Shown piece by piece: positions 18,359 to 26,807 of a DNA stretch of 64,000 bases. Each line of letters opens with the position of its first letter. Position 1 is the first letter of the stretch. Both the position numbers and the translations under genes were made by a program. Source of the stretch: Pseudovibrio sp947494035 (GTDB lineage Bacteria > Pseudomonadota > Alphaproteobacteria > Rhizobiales > Stappiaceae). Below the pieces are notes generated by a model, which saw only the letters and a list, made by a program, of their open reading frames with translations, had not been told where the DNA came from and searched no databases. Where the stretch lies: the NCBI GenBank assembly GCA_947494035.1, contig CANLTN010000001.1, positions 124,001-188,000 on the forward strand. The letters are read 5' to 3'.

Positions 18359-18364
18359 TGTCAA
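18359..18364 (-). promoter_or_regulatory. Candidate -35 element of the irpA operon
   Basis: On the minus strand TTGACA is followed after 16 nt by TGAAAT as a possible -10. The ICE/Irr box lies 25 bp upstream of this -35 element. Only the -35 hexamer is a strong match. Confidence 0.45.
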
Positions 18365-18389
18365 GTTTAAAAACGAGTGTTTTCAGTAG

Positions 18390-18406
18390 TTTAGACTGGT
18401 TCTAAA
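18390..18406 (-). promoter_or_regulatory. Iron control element (Irr box)
   Basis: TTTAGACTGGTTCTAAA is a 17-bp palindrome with arms TTTAGAC and TTCTAAA, differing at one position from the perfect TTTAGAA-N3-TTCTAAA. This agrees with my recollection of the alphaproteobacterial Irr/ICE consensus. It lies 170 bp upstream of the irpA-like start, upstream of the candidate -35, a position associated with activation by Irr when iron is scarce. No other copy was noticed in the window. Confidence 0.75.
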
Positions 18407-18655
18407 TGCAGTTTCTGTTTGCAACCCACTGTCAGTAATGACTTTTCAGTGTTTTTGCAGTTGCAAATCATTCGCAAGAAAGAATTGGATAAGATCGGGA
18501 AAATCCACGAATCCTTTGCTCAACTGTTACCGTTTGTTTGGCATATCTTGACTTCCCGGCACCTATACGCTCTTACGGAACCTTCTTCAGGTACATTGAA
18601 ATTGCCTGACAAAACTCAGTCAGTCTGTCTGCACCAACAAAGATAAGAACAGGGT

Positions 18656-20506
18656 ATGGCAGCACGAATACACACGCTTGCTCAATTGATAATTCGTGGC
18701 TGGAAGGCAAACGCATTTCGTTTGTTGCTGGTTCACTATGCCTTTGTGTTCCTTGGCGCGGTTGCAATCACACCCATCGTTGCAGGTCTAGGTAACTTCG
18801 TGATCGGCCTTTCCGGTAGTGCAGTGCTGGCAGATTACGAGATTGCCTCGTTCTTTCTCTCTCCCGTAGGATTGCTGGGTGCCTTTGTCTTTGTTGTTGT
18901 CTTCATCGCCATGGCACTGCTGGAGCAGGTTGCCCTGCTGTTGGTGCTCGACAGGCAGGAAAGCGCCTTTATGGCGGCTCGAAATGCCCTGTTCTCAACG
19001 CTTGGCCTGTTCCCCCGCCTTGGTATTTTTACATGGCGGCTAACCCAGCGGCTGGTGATGGCGATGATCCCCGGTATCACCATTATCGTGTTGAGTGTGC
19101 TGGTCTTTTTGCAAGAATATGACATCAACTACTACCTGCAATACCAGCCCATGGAATTCTGGATGGCGGCCTTCTTTATCGGCATTGGAGTCGCGCTGAT
19201 TATTGTAATGCCGCTTTATGCGATCCTCGTCTGGGGCCTGTCTCTGCCGCTGGTGGTCCTGAGAGATCATCCCGTGGGTTCGGCATTCTCCCGCGCAAGG
19301 TTCCTCTCCCGTGGCCTGCGCCCGGTGTTTGCGGGTGTTGTGTCACTTTGGTTCTTGTTGGGTATTGTCATCCAGGCGCTCTTCCTGCTTCTCATGGAGT
19401 ATATTGGCTCCTATGCCATCTCCTTTGATAATAGCTCACCGGAAACGCTGGCGGCAATCCTCGGCAGTCTTATTGTGCTTCTGCTGCTGGGAAACACGCT
19501 CATTACTGCGGCCATGTCTGGCAGTATGGCGTTGATTTTTAAGGCAGGCTTGTTCATGGCAGACGGCAAAGGGCACACCTTTACCGAGGTGCCGGACAGG
19601 CCCAAGCTCCAGCCTAAATGGACCAATCCATTGACGCCGCTGCGCCTTGCTGTCCTGATCGGTCTGGCGGGAACCATTGTGGTTCTGACAGGAACCTATT
19701 GGGTTTCAGCAGAACTTCCGGAAAAGGAAGTCCTGATCATCGCCCATCGTGGTGCCTCTTCTCACGCTCCTGAAAACACAATCGCGTCAATCGAGCGTGC
19801 GATCGAGGACAACGCAGACTGGGTTGAGGTGGATGTACAGCAAACCGCAGACGGGTCAGTGGTCGTCACTCACGACAGTGACTTCATGCGCTTGCTTGGA
19901 GAACCTGCGAATATCTGGGACCTGACACAGCAGGAGATCCAATCATTTGATGTGGGGGGATGGTTTGCCGTAGAGTATCAGGGCGAGCGCGTTCCAACCC
20001 TGCAAGAGGCACTTGAAGCAGTGAAGGGGAAGGCAACTCTCCTCATTGAGCTTAAGTTTTATCCCCAAAGCAGCAGGGAGCAGTTTGAAGAGGATGTCGT
20101 GAGCATCATCACGCAAGCGAACATGGAAAACGACATAGCAATCATGTCCTTAGAACGCCCTGCCCTCACAAAAGTCCAAGAATTGGAGCCAGATTGGAAC
20201 ATCGGCCTACTAACCGCCACCTCCATCGGAAACTTCTCTGAACTCGAAGGAAATTTCGTAGCCGTCTCCTCCACTTCCGCTTCTTTGAACTTCATAAGAA
20301 GGACACAGGAGACCGATAAGCAGGTGTTTGTCTGGACGGTTAACAATCCCTCCAGTATGCTGCGTTACATCTCTATGGGCGTCGACGGAATTATCACGGA
20401 TGATCCTGCACTGGCGCGCAGCACATTGGAAGAATATAAGGAAATGAACCAGTTTGAGCGGTTATTGCTTCATACCTCTGTCCTGTACAATCTCAGCTTG
20501 AACTAA
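18656..20506 (+). CDS. Membrane-anchored glycerophosphodiester phosphodiesterase
   Basis: A 616-residue two-part protein. Residues 1 to about 350 hold multiple hydrophobic helices of the GDPD-linked membrane domain. The C-terminal half is a GDPD catalytic domain: IIAHRGASSHAPENT with H364-R365, then EVDVQ near 392 and THDSDF near 404, covering the catalytic His pair and metal-binding acidic residues. The enzyme would release glycerol 3-phosphate from deacylated phospholipid headgroups, probably on the outer side of the inner membrane. It is the first of two plus-strand genes, with a small signal-anchored protein downstream. Confidence 0.9.
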   Translation: MAARIHTLAQLIIRGWKANAFRLLLVHYAFVFLGAVAITPIVAGLGNFVIGLSGSAVLADYEIASFFLSPVGLLGAFVFVVVFIAMALLEQVALLLVLDRQESAFMAARNALFSTLGLFPRLGIFTWRLTQRLVMAMIPGITIIVLSVLVFLQEYDINYYLQYQPMEFWMAAFFIGIGVALIIVMPLYAILVWGLSLPLVVLRDHPVGSAFSRARFLSRGLRPVFAGVVSLWFLLGIVIQALFLLLMEYIGSYAISFDNSSPETLAAILGSLIVLLLLGNTLITAAMSGSMALIFKAGLFMADGKGHTFTEVPDRPKLQPKWTNPLTPLRLAVLIGLAGTIVVLTGTYWVSAELPEKEVLIIAHRGASSHAPENTIASIERAIEDNADWVEVDVQQTADGSVVVTHDSDFMRLLGEPANIWDLTQQEIQSFDVGGWFAVEYQGERVPTLQEALEAVKGKATLLIELKFYPQSSREQFEEDVVSIITQANMENDIAIMSLERPALTKVQELEPDWNIGLLTATSIGNFSELEGNFVAVSSTSASLNFIRRTQETDKQVFVWTVNNPSSMLRYISMGVDGIITDDPALARSTLEEYKEMNQFERLLLHTSVLYNLSLN

Positions 20507-20531
20507 CATTCCGATCGTAAGAATCTCGTAT

Positions 20532-20930
20532 ATGCCGTATTTTTTAGTAGTGCTTTTGGGTGCGTTGCTGACTGCCCTGTCCATGACCAACTCTGCCACA
20601 TCCAAGCCGCCGGTTCTGCTGCTGGGGGACCGTGCTACGGTCAACGCGATCATTGCTGAGGTAAATCTACCCGATGACCGACGCGGCCTTGTGCATGCCA
20701 TTCTGGAAGACGCACGCGTGAAAGCCAAGCGTCTGGATGGCGAAATTCTGCCGATTTCTGCCGGTTCCGAGCCGCTCGTGGAACTGCCAAAAGACGATTT
20801 CACACTTGAACAACTGGATGCCGAGACACAAAACGAGCTCGTCGAAGTTCTTGATGATGACCAGATGTCTGAGCTGCACCGCGCGGTAGACGTAGTGTTG
20901 GCAAGCAAGAAGATGGTTAGCTTGGATTAA
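20532..20930 (+). CDS. Hypothetical protein with N-terminal membrane anchor
   Basis: A 132-residue protein I do not recognise. Residues 2-17 are hydrophobic (signal or single anchor); the rest is acidic and probably helical, with segments such as DDRRGLVHAILEDARVKAKRL. It starts 26 nt after the phosphodiesterase stop, so the two are likely cotranscribed. A periplasmic, possibly regulatory or structural role is a guess. Confidence 0.6.
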   Translation: MPYFLVVLLGALLTALSMTNSATSKPPVLLLGDRATVNAIIAEVNLPDDRRGLVHAILEDARVKAKRLDGEILPISAGSEPLVELPKDDFTLEQLDAETQNELVEVLDDDQMSELHRAVDVVLASKKMVSLD

Positions 20931-20969
20931 TCTAGGTTACGATGCTATCTATTTGAACTAATAGGTCTA

Positions 20970-21164
20970 CTAGTCATCATCATCGTCACCATCCGGAATT
21001 GCAAGGTCTACCGCTCCTTCTACGACAGTCGCGCCCACCTTCGCAGTTGTTACAACTGCAGTTGAAGCTACAGAAACCGCTGCACCTCCTACTGAAACGA
21101 CAGCACAGCCGGAGATTCCGAGTAATACTGTAAGAATACAGGCTGCAATCGCGATAACTCTCAT
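20970..21164 (-). CDS. Small lipoprotein with poly-Asp tail
   Basis: A 64-residue protein with a lipoprotein signal: hydrophobic residues 5-19 and the lipobox ISGC with the lipidated Cys at 20. After it come Ala/Val/Ser/Gly-rich repeats (VVSVGGAAVSVASTAVV) able to form an amphipathic segment, then a tail of five Asp. Small lipoproteins of this composition are common in alphaproteobacteria. It faces the preceding gene tail to tail with a 39-bp gap. Function unknown. Confidence 0.65.
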   Translation of the reverse strand: MRVIAIAACILTVLLGISGCAVVSVGGAAVSVASTAVVTTAKVGATVVEGAVDLAIPDGDDDDD

Positions 21165-21477
21165 TTATTCCCCTCATTTAACTGTCGTGAATCTCTGTAA
21201 ATTCAACCTATTTAGCTTAAATTTGAAGGGTAAGAATTACGAATTCCCTACCTAATCCCCGCGCACATGAAACGCTGCACAAGTTGTCTCGAAAAGCGTA
21301 TCAATTGCGGCGTCCCACGCAGGTCGTGGTGAGCAGCGCTTAAGGAAAAGTGTTCCAGCGATGAAGTTGGGAAACAAGCCCATAAGCAAGGGAGGTCGGA
21401 ATTGCCAGCACCATACCGAAACAAAAAGCGCACTCTGCTGGCAGACCGCGCTCCGGATTATCCAGATTTTGACGGGC
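21165..21477. other. 313-bp intergenic region without recognised feature
   Basis: Lies between the start of the small lipoprotein gene and the end of the gntR gene. It should hold the lipoprotein promoter on the minus strand. Short reading frames here show no family features or good start signals; no terminator or RNA was recognised. Confidence 0.3.
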
Positions 21478-22122
21478 TCAGGTGAGCTGAGTGAAGAACT
21501 TCAGGCGAGCTTTGTGGGCCTCGGCAATGTGGTGACGCGCAGCTCTGTCTGCACGGTCACAATCACGCTTGGAAATGGCGTCCACGATCTCGGCATGCTC
21601 CTCAATCGCCAGACGGCGACGGTCATCATCTGTCAGGGTCGTGCCAGCAAGCAACAGCAGAGACAGGCGCATATGGTCAATTTGCTCAACAAGATAGCGG
21701 TTATGGGAGGCAAGATAGAAACGGCGGTGGAACTCGCGATTGGTCTTGATCAAACGGTCCGCATCCGCAAGGTTCTGCATGTCCGACTCAACCATCTCCT
21801 GCAGAATCTCGATCTCGGCAGCTGAAGCATGCTGTGCAGCCAAACGGCCAGCGGTACCTTCCAGCACCTCACGCAGAAAATAGAGCTCGCTGATCTGGTT
21901 GTGGTCCAGACTAGGGATGACCATGCCGCGGTTCGGTTCGTGAACCGCAAGCCCCTGCGCTTCAAGACGCTTCAGGCCTTCCCGGATAGGTGTACGGCTG
22001 ACGCCGAATTTCTCTGCCAGTTCAGCTTCCCGCAAGCGACTGCCGGGTTTCAGTTCACGGCTCTCAATCGCTTTGATGAGGCGACGGTAAATTTCAGCTC
22101 CGTTGGGTGAATTGGCAGTCAC
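21478..22122 (-). CDS. GntR family transcriptional regulator (FadR/FCD subfamily)
   Basis: A 214-residue repressor-type regulator. The winged helix-turn-helix covers about residues 10-75 (LREAELAEKFGVSRTPIREGLKRLEAQGL), followed by an all-helical FCD ligand domain with the metal/ligand residues in NREFHRRFYLASHN and a later HHIAEAHKARL. GTG start. It lies 163 nt downstream of gnd on the same strand and may respond to a sugar acid or other small carboxylate, as relatives do; the effector is not visible. Confidence 0.88.
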   Translation of the reverse strand: MTANSPNGAEIYRRLIKAIESRELKPGSRLREAELAEKFGVSRTPIREGLKRLEAQGLAVHEPNRGMVIPSLDHNQISELYFLREVLEGTAGRLAAQHASAAEIEILQEMVESDMQNLADADRLIKTNREFHRRFYLASHNRYLVEQIDHMRLSLLLLAGTTLTDDDRRRLAIEEHAEIVDAISKRDCDRADRAARHHIAEAHKARLKFFTQLT

Positions 22123-22186
22123 GTTCTATTCCCGGGATTAGTAAAGGCTCGGTTTGTAGCTTACACATGCCAGCCTTAAGTGGACA

Positions 22187-22212
22187 GGCAGGGCCACGGG
22201 TGTGGTCCTGCC
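22187..22212 (-). terminator. Hairpin after gnd
   Basis: GGCAGGGCCAC and GTGGTCCTGCC form an 11-bp stem (one G-T pair) with a 4-nt loop, between gnd and the gntR start. There is no T-run on either side, so it is only a possible terminator. Confidence 0.4.
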
Positions 22213-22285
22213 AGTTTCAGCGTTAAATTACAATCAGGCATAGCACAGCCTAGTTAATAACTAGCAAGCCTGAGTTGTTTAGGCC

Positions 22286-23716
22286 TTACGCACCGCCTGC
22301 AGGCCAAGGGCCATGGAAGCCGGAGCCTTCTTTGTCGGTACGCTCAAAGCCATGCTGACCAAAGAAGTCACGCTGACCCTGAATCACGTAGGCTGCGGTC
22401 CGCTTCTGACGAATCATGTCGAAGGAGCCGAGCGCAGCAGAAAGAGCTGGCGTAGGAATACCGTTTGTGATGCCCATGCAAAGCATCTCACGCAGACCCG
22501 GTACAGCATCTTTCATACGTTCTGCGATTGCAGGCGCCATGTAAAGAGACTTTAGCTCTGGATTTTCGTCGTAAGCCTGTGCGATCTCGTCGAGGAATCG
22601 GGAACGGATAATGCAGCCCTGACGCCAGATACGAGCAATATCACCCATTGGCAGATCCCAGCCGTTTTCTTTACCGCCAGCAGCCAGTACAGCAAAACCT
22701 TCTGCATAGGCAGCGATCTTGCCAGCAATCAGCGCGCTCTCGCAGGCCGCGATACCTTCCTGCTTCTCTTCCCAAGTCAGAGTTTCATCAGACTGTGGGT
22801 AGATCTCTGCAATTTCCTGACGCAAGGCACGTGCAGAAGAAAGACAGCGCGCTGCAACAGCTGCATCAATGCCGGTTGCCGGAACTCCAAGCATGTGCGC
22901 TTCAACAGCAGACCAGCGACCGGTGCCCTTCTGACCGGCAGTATCCAGAATAATGTCTAGGATCGGCTTGCCGCTCTCCTCGTCAATCACGCCCATCACA
23001 TTCGCAGTGATTTCAATGAGGTATGACGCAAGCGGGCCTTCGTTCCACTTGGTGAAGATCTCAGCCTGTTCCTGAATGCTCAGACCAAGGGTCTTGGTCA
23101 TCACTTCATGAACTTCGGTGATCATCTGCATGTCGGCATACTCGATGCCATTGTGCAGGGTCTTTACAAAGTGGCCGGCACCTTCCGGCCCCATCAAAGC
23201 AACGCAAGGCTCGCCATTGTGTTTTGCGGAGATAGCTTTGAGGATTGGCTCGATGCGAGCGTAGGCCGTCTCGGAAGCGCCAACCATGATGGAAGGACCG
23301 AAACGAGCGCCTTCTGCACCACCGGAAACGCCCATGCCTACAAAGGTAAACGGCGTATCAGCCAGTTCTTTGTAGCGGCGGTTACTGTCGTTGAAGTCGC
23401 TGTTACCTGCGTCAATCAGAATGTCACCATCTTCCAGGTGATCTTTCAAAACAGAGATCTGCTGATCGACAGGGCCACCTGCCGGTACCATCAAAATGAT
23501 AGGGCGAGGCGCTTTGATGTTCGCTACCAGCTCTTCAGTGCTGTAGCAAGGAATGAACATATCTTTCAGGTGCCCGGCCTTTTCCATGAAAGCCTGGGTT
23601 CCCTCTGCAGTACGGTTGTATACCGCAACTTTATAGCCATTGTCTGCGATGTTGAGAGCCAGATTAGCTCCCATTACGCCTAGTCCAACAAGACCAATGT
23701 CCGCCTGTGTCATCAA
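22286..23716 (-). CDS. gnd: 6-phosphogluconate dehydrogenase, decarboxylating
   Basis: A 476-residue enzyme of full family length that converts 6-phosphogluconate to ribulose 5-phosphate with NADP reduction in the oxidative pentose phosphate pathway. The N-terminal Rossmann fold has GLGVMGANLALN and VYNRT, which suits NADP. Substrate-binding motifs GVSGGAEGARFGPSIM (about 129-144) and the C-terminal helical domain (GTGRWSAVEA near 258, then GFERTDKEG) are present. Cytoplasmic. Single gene with the gntR regulator downstream. Confidence 0.96.
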   Translation of the reverse strand: MMTQADIGLVGLGVMGANLALNIADNGYKVAVYNRTAEGTQAFMEKAGHLKDMFIPCYSTEELVANIKAPRPIILMVPAGGPVDQQISVLKDHLEDGDILIDAGNSDFNDSNRRYKELADTPFTFVGMGVSGGAEGARFGPSIMVGASETAYARIEPILKAISAKHNGEPCVALMGPEGAGHFVKTLHNGIEYADMQMITEVHEVMTKTLGLSIQEQAEIFTKWNEGPLASYLIEITANVMGVIDEESGKPILDIILDTAGQKGTGRWSAVEAHMLGVPATGIDAAVAARCLSSARALRQEIAEIYPQSDETLTWEEKQEGIAACESALIAGKIAAYAEGFAVLAAGGKENGWDLPMGDIARIWRQGCIIRSRFLDEIAQAYDENPELKSLYMAPAIAERMKDAVPGLREMLCMGITNGIPTPALSAALGSFDMIRQKRTAAYVIQGQRDFFGQHGFERTDKEGSGFHGPWPAGGA

Positions 23717-23861
23717 TACTCTCCGTGCTGCAAGTGGTGCACAGACACGCGTAAAAACCTAACCCAATAGATAACTTGGCGATTGTATGCGCTTGTGCCT
23801 CAGAAACTAGGAGAGTGGCATAGGTGAAAAACGGGTTTTTGCCAAGGTGGCAAGAGGAAAA

Positions 23862-23907
23862 TTCCGCAAAAGCGTGATAAAACAGCCTGATCAGTGCTTT
23901 TGCGGAA
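23862..23907 (-). terminator. Rho-independent terminator of ldh
   Basis: A perfect 12-bp inverted repeat (TTCCGCAAAAGC / GCTTTTGCGGAA) with a 22-nt loop starts 6 nt after the ldh stop. On the minus strand it is followed by TTTTCC, which fits a transcription terminator. The long loop is unusual. Confidence 0.75.
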
Positions 23908-23913
23908 ACTTTG

Positions 23914-24858
23914 TTATTTCAGGTGCTTGGAGAGCACTTCTTTTGCAGCTGTCTCCAGTGCAACTGCGGAAGCCTGCAACTGACTGCGCTCCAGTTCATC
24001 CATACTTGGGAACAGTGTCGCTTCAATGCCGTCTGCGCCCAACACGCGTGGTACGGAAAGAGCAGTATCCTTCACGCCAACGATCTCCTCGTTGACGATG
24101 GAGAGGCTGATCACGGCGTGTTCGTTGGTCACGATTGCCTTCACAATGCGCGAGAGCCCTGCCCCAATACCGAAGTTGGTTGCGCCCTTGCCTTCAATGA
24201 TGGAGTAAGCGGCGTAGCGCACCCCATGGTCAATGCGGTCGCGAACTTCCTGAGTAATCGGTTTGTTGGTCTGCTCGGCAAACGTAAACAGTGGTGTGTT
24301 GCCAGCTTTTGCGCCAGACCAGACCAGCACTTCACTGTCACCGTGCTCTCCAAGAACGTCTGCATGCACGGAACTTGGCGTAATGCCCAGATGTTTACCC
24401 AGCAAGGTGCGGAAACGGGCCGTATCCAAAATGGTACCGGAGCCGATAACGCGGGTGCGCGGCAGGCCGGAAATCTCGGTTGCAACCTGAGTCATGATGT
24501 CAACCGGATTGGTCGCAATGATCAGGATGGCATGGGGAGCATACTTCAGCACTTCAGGAATGACTTTTGCGAAGACGCCAGCATTGCGAGCCAGCAACTC
24601 GATGCGTGTCTCACCCGGCTGTTGGTTGACACCAGCAGCAATTACGACAACTCCCGCATCCTTCAGATCGCTGTAATCACCGCCAACGACTTTCATCGGG
24701 CGGGCAAACGGGGTCGCATGAAAAATGTCTTCTGCCTGAGCGATAGCGAGCTTTGGGTTGTAATCAACAAGAACAAGTTCGTTGCCCACACCGTTCATGG
24801 CCATGGCATAGGCGGCAGTACTCCCAACAGCGCCAACACCAACTACACCAATTTTCAT
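23914..24858 (-). CDS. ldh: L-lactate dehydrogenase
   Basis: A 314-residue NAD-dependent dehydrogenase. The dinucleotide motif GVGAVGSTAAYA is at residues 7-18. The specificity loop (GVNQQPGETR) has Gln rather than Arg at the key position, which marks lactate rather than malate dehydrogenase; the arginine of PGETR, the catalytic His in GEHGDSEV and the NPVD motif are present. It interconverts pyruvate and lactate in the cytoplasm. Single gene with its own terminator. Confidence 0.93.
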   Translation of the reverse strand: MKIGVVGVGAVGSTAAYAMAMNGVGNELVLVDYNPKLAIAQAEDIFHATPFARPMKVVGGDYSDLKDAGVVVIAAGVNQQPGETRIELLARNAGVFAKVIPEVLKYAPHAILIIATNPVDIMTQVATEISGLPRTRVIGSGTILDTARFRTLLGKHLGITPSSVHADVLGEHGDSEVLVWSGAKAGNTPLFTFAEQTNKPITQEVRDRIDHGVRYAAYSIIEGKGATNFGIGAGLSRIVKAIVTNEHAVISLSIVNEEIVGVKDTALSVPRVLGADGIEATLFPSMDELERSQLQASAVALETAAKEVLSKHLK

Positions 24859-24986
24859 AGGGCTATCCTTTTCTTATTCTTGGGGTCTGCGGGTCATCCC
24901 ACCCGCAACCAAATTTCGTGCCTGTCTCCTAGACAGTTGCAAAAGAGAATGCAATTCCCTTAAGCGTGACATATCAGCCCGTATAC

Positions 24987-25889
24987 TTACTTCTGGCATT
25001 TAGGGCAGAAGAACGTCGAGCGTCCGTTTTGTACCTTGCGTTCAATGATACCGGAGCAACCAGGGGTCCGGCAAGCTTCCCCTTCCCGGTCATAGACGGA
25101 GAAGTTATGCTGGAAGTACCCAAGGGAACCATCCGCTTGGCGATGATCCTTCAGCGAGGAACCTCCAGATGCAATCGCCTCCTGCAAGACTTCGCGGATG
25201 TGACTGGCAAGCTCATCGGCCTTTTTCAGCGGTCTGCCGGACTTTCCCGCAAGTGTGGACGCACTGTTGAATGGACTTAGCCCCGTTCTCCAGAGTGCTT
25301 CACACACATAAATATTGCCCAGTCCCGCAATGAACTTTTGATTAAGCAAGGCAGCCTTGAGAGAGGTTTTCCGGTTCTCAAACAGCTTGGCAAGGAGCGC
25401 ACCATCCAGCTCATTGCCGAGCGGCTCGATCCCCATCTCCGCAAACATCGGATGCGTGGCCAGCTCGCTTCGTGGGATAAGCACCATGAAGCCAAACCGG
25501 CGCGGGTCGTTGTAAATGATCTTTACAATCGTCTCCCGACCTTCCGGGCGAATATGGAAAATCACATGGTCATGTTGCGGATGCTTGCCGGTTGCATGAT
25601 ACATTTCAACGGCTTGCGTCGGTTCCTGATCATCAGTCTCGATCCAGCGGAACGAACCGGACATGCCAAGATGCATCACCAGAACGTCACCGCTGTCCAG
25701 ATCAAGCAGCAGATATTTTGCACGGCGCGTGAAGGAGATGACCCTGCGATTTTCCAGTCGCTCGACGAAATCATCACCAAATGGAAAGCGAAGATCAGGT
25801 CGGCGTTGTTCAACTCTGCAAATTGTTGCATTGTCAAAAAAAGGAGCCAGTCCGCGGCGGACTGTTTCAACCTCTGGTAATTCAGGCAT
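24987..25889 (-). CDS. mutM: Formamidopyrimidine-DNA glycosylase
   Basis: A 300-residue base-excision repair enzyme that removes 8-oxoguanine and cuts at abasic sites. The mature N-terminus PELPEVE (catalytic Pro2 and Glu3) fixes the ATG at 25889; the reading frame runs 23 codons further upstream without meaning. The helix-two-turn-helix (FIAGLGNIYVCEALWRTGLSP) and the C-terminal zinc finger (CRTPGC followed by CPKC) are intact. It is divergent from ubiE across about 108 bp, a common alphaproteobacterial arrangement. Confidence 0.96.
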   Translation of the reverse strand: MPELPEVETVRRGLAPFFDNATICRVEQRRPDLRFPFGDDFVERLENRRVISFTRRAKYLLLDLDSGDVLVMHLGMSGSFRWIETDDQEPTQAVEMYHATGKHPQHDHVIFHIRPEGRETIVKIIYNDPRRFGFMVLIPRSELATHPMFAEMGIEPLGNELDGALLAKLFENRKTSLKAALLNQKFIAGLGNIYVCEALWRTGLSPFNSASTLAGKSGRPLKKADELASHIREVLQEAIASGGSSLKDHRQADGSLGYFQHNFSVYDREGEACRTPGCSGIIERKVQNGRSTFFCPKCQK

Positions 25890-25997
25890 AAGATATCCGT
25901 TGGTACAGTGGTTTGCTGCTGGGCAAAGATTGCGTTCTACAATAGCGCTTTGTAACAAGCTGTACTATGTTCGCCCGCGAAATGGAGTGATTTGATT

Positions 25998-26801
25998 ATG
26001 GCGCGTGAGTTCTCAACCCCTGAGCAGGCATCCGTAACAGACCCGTCTGAAATGGCAACAAGCTTCGGGTTTCGCACAGTTCGCGAAGGTGAAAAGCAGG
26101 ATCTGGTGGATGATGTTTTCCACAAAGTGGCCTCCCGCTACGACCTGATGAACGACCTTATGTCCGGCGGAATGCATCGTCTCTGGAAAGACGCGATGGT
26201 TTCCAGCATGAATCCACCAAAGAATGGCGCCCGCGCATGGCGACATCTGGATGTGGCTGGCGGCACCGGCGATATCGCAACCCGTGTGGTTGAGCGTTCC
26301 AACCGCACAATCAAATCAACCGTTTGCGATATCAACGGCTCAATGCTTGGTGTTGGCAAAGACCGTGCCAGTGCAGCAGGTCTCTCAGAGAACATTGAGT
26401 TCATTCAGGGCAATGCAGAAGAGCTGCCTTTCCCGGACAAACACTTCGATGCCTATACAATCGCATTTGGAATTAGAAACGTCCCGCAAATTGACAAAGC
26501 GCTGAAAGAAGCACACCGTGTGCTCAAGCGCGGTGGCCGCTTCATGTGCCTTGAGTTTTCGCAGGTGGACGTACCTGCACTCGATAAGGTCTATGACCTG
26601 TTCTCCTTCCACGCTATTCCAAAAATTGGACAGGCAGTGACAGGTGATGGTGACCCATACAGCTATCTCGTAGAATCTATACGAAAATTTCCAAATCAGG
26701 AACGTTTTGCGCAGATGATACGGGATGCAGGCTTTGAGCGTGTCACTTATCGAAACTACACCGGCGGTATCGCTGCACTTCACTCCGGCTGGAAAATCTA
26801 A
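25998..26801 (+). CDS. ubiE: Ubiquinone/menaquinone biosynthesis C-methyltransferase
   Basis: A 267-residue SAM-dependent methyltransferase for the C-methylation step of ubiquinone synthesis. Family signatures are visible: YDLMNDLMSGGMHRLWK near residue 50, the SAM-binding DVAGGTGDIA, and FGIRNV followed by LKRGGRFMCLEFS. The ATG at 25998 begins MAREFST; two codons upstream is an alternative start. The gene ends 6 nt before ubiB, so the two form an operon. Confidence 0.95.
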   Translation: MAREFSTPEQASVTDPSEMATSFGFRTVREGEKQDLVDDVFHKVASRYDLMNDLMSGGMHRLWKDAMVSSMNPPKNGARAWRHLDVAGGTGDIATRVVERSNRTIKSTVCDINGSMLGVGKDRASAAGLSENIEFIQGNAEELPFPDKHFDAYTIAFGIRNVPQIDKALKEAHRVLKRGGRFMCLEFSQVDVPALDKVYDLFSFHAIPKIGQAVTGDGDPYSYLVESIRKFPNQERFAQMIRDAGFERVTYRNYTGGIAALHSGWKI

Positions 26802-26807
26802 CCAGTT

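Larger units (their letters stand above)
18221..18655. promoter_or_regulatory. Divergent region between iron operon and glycerophosphodiesterase gene
   Basis: A 435-bp gap holding the irpA leader (with a small hairpin CACGC / GCGTG at about 18306-18321), the candidate promoter and the Irr box on the minus side. No clear element could be assigned to the plus-strand gene beyond a short purine stretch before its ATG. Confidence 0.5.

Noticed and set aside
22187..22212. gnd-gntR hairpin as a GntR operator
   Set aside because: The repeat is too long and GC-rich for a FadR-type operator and no second copy is seen; kept only as a possible terminator.
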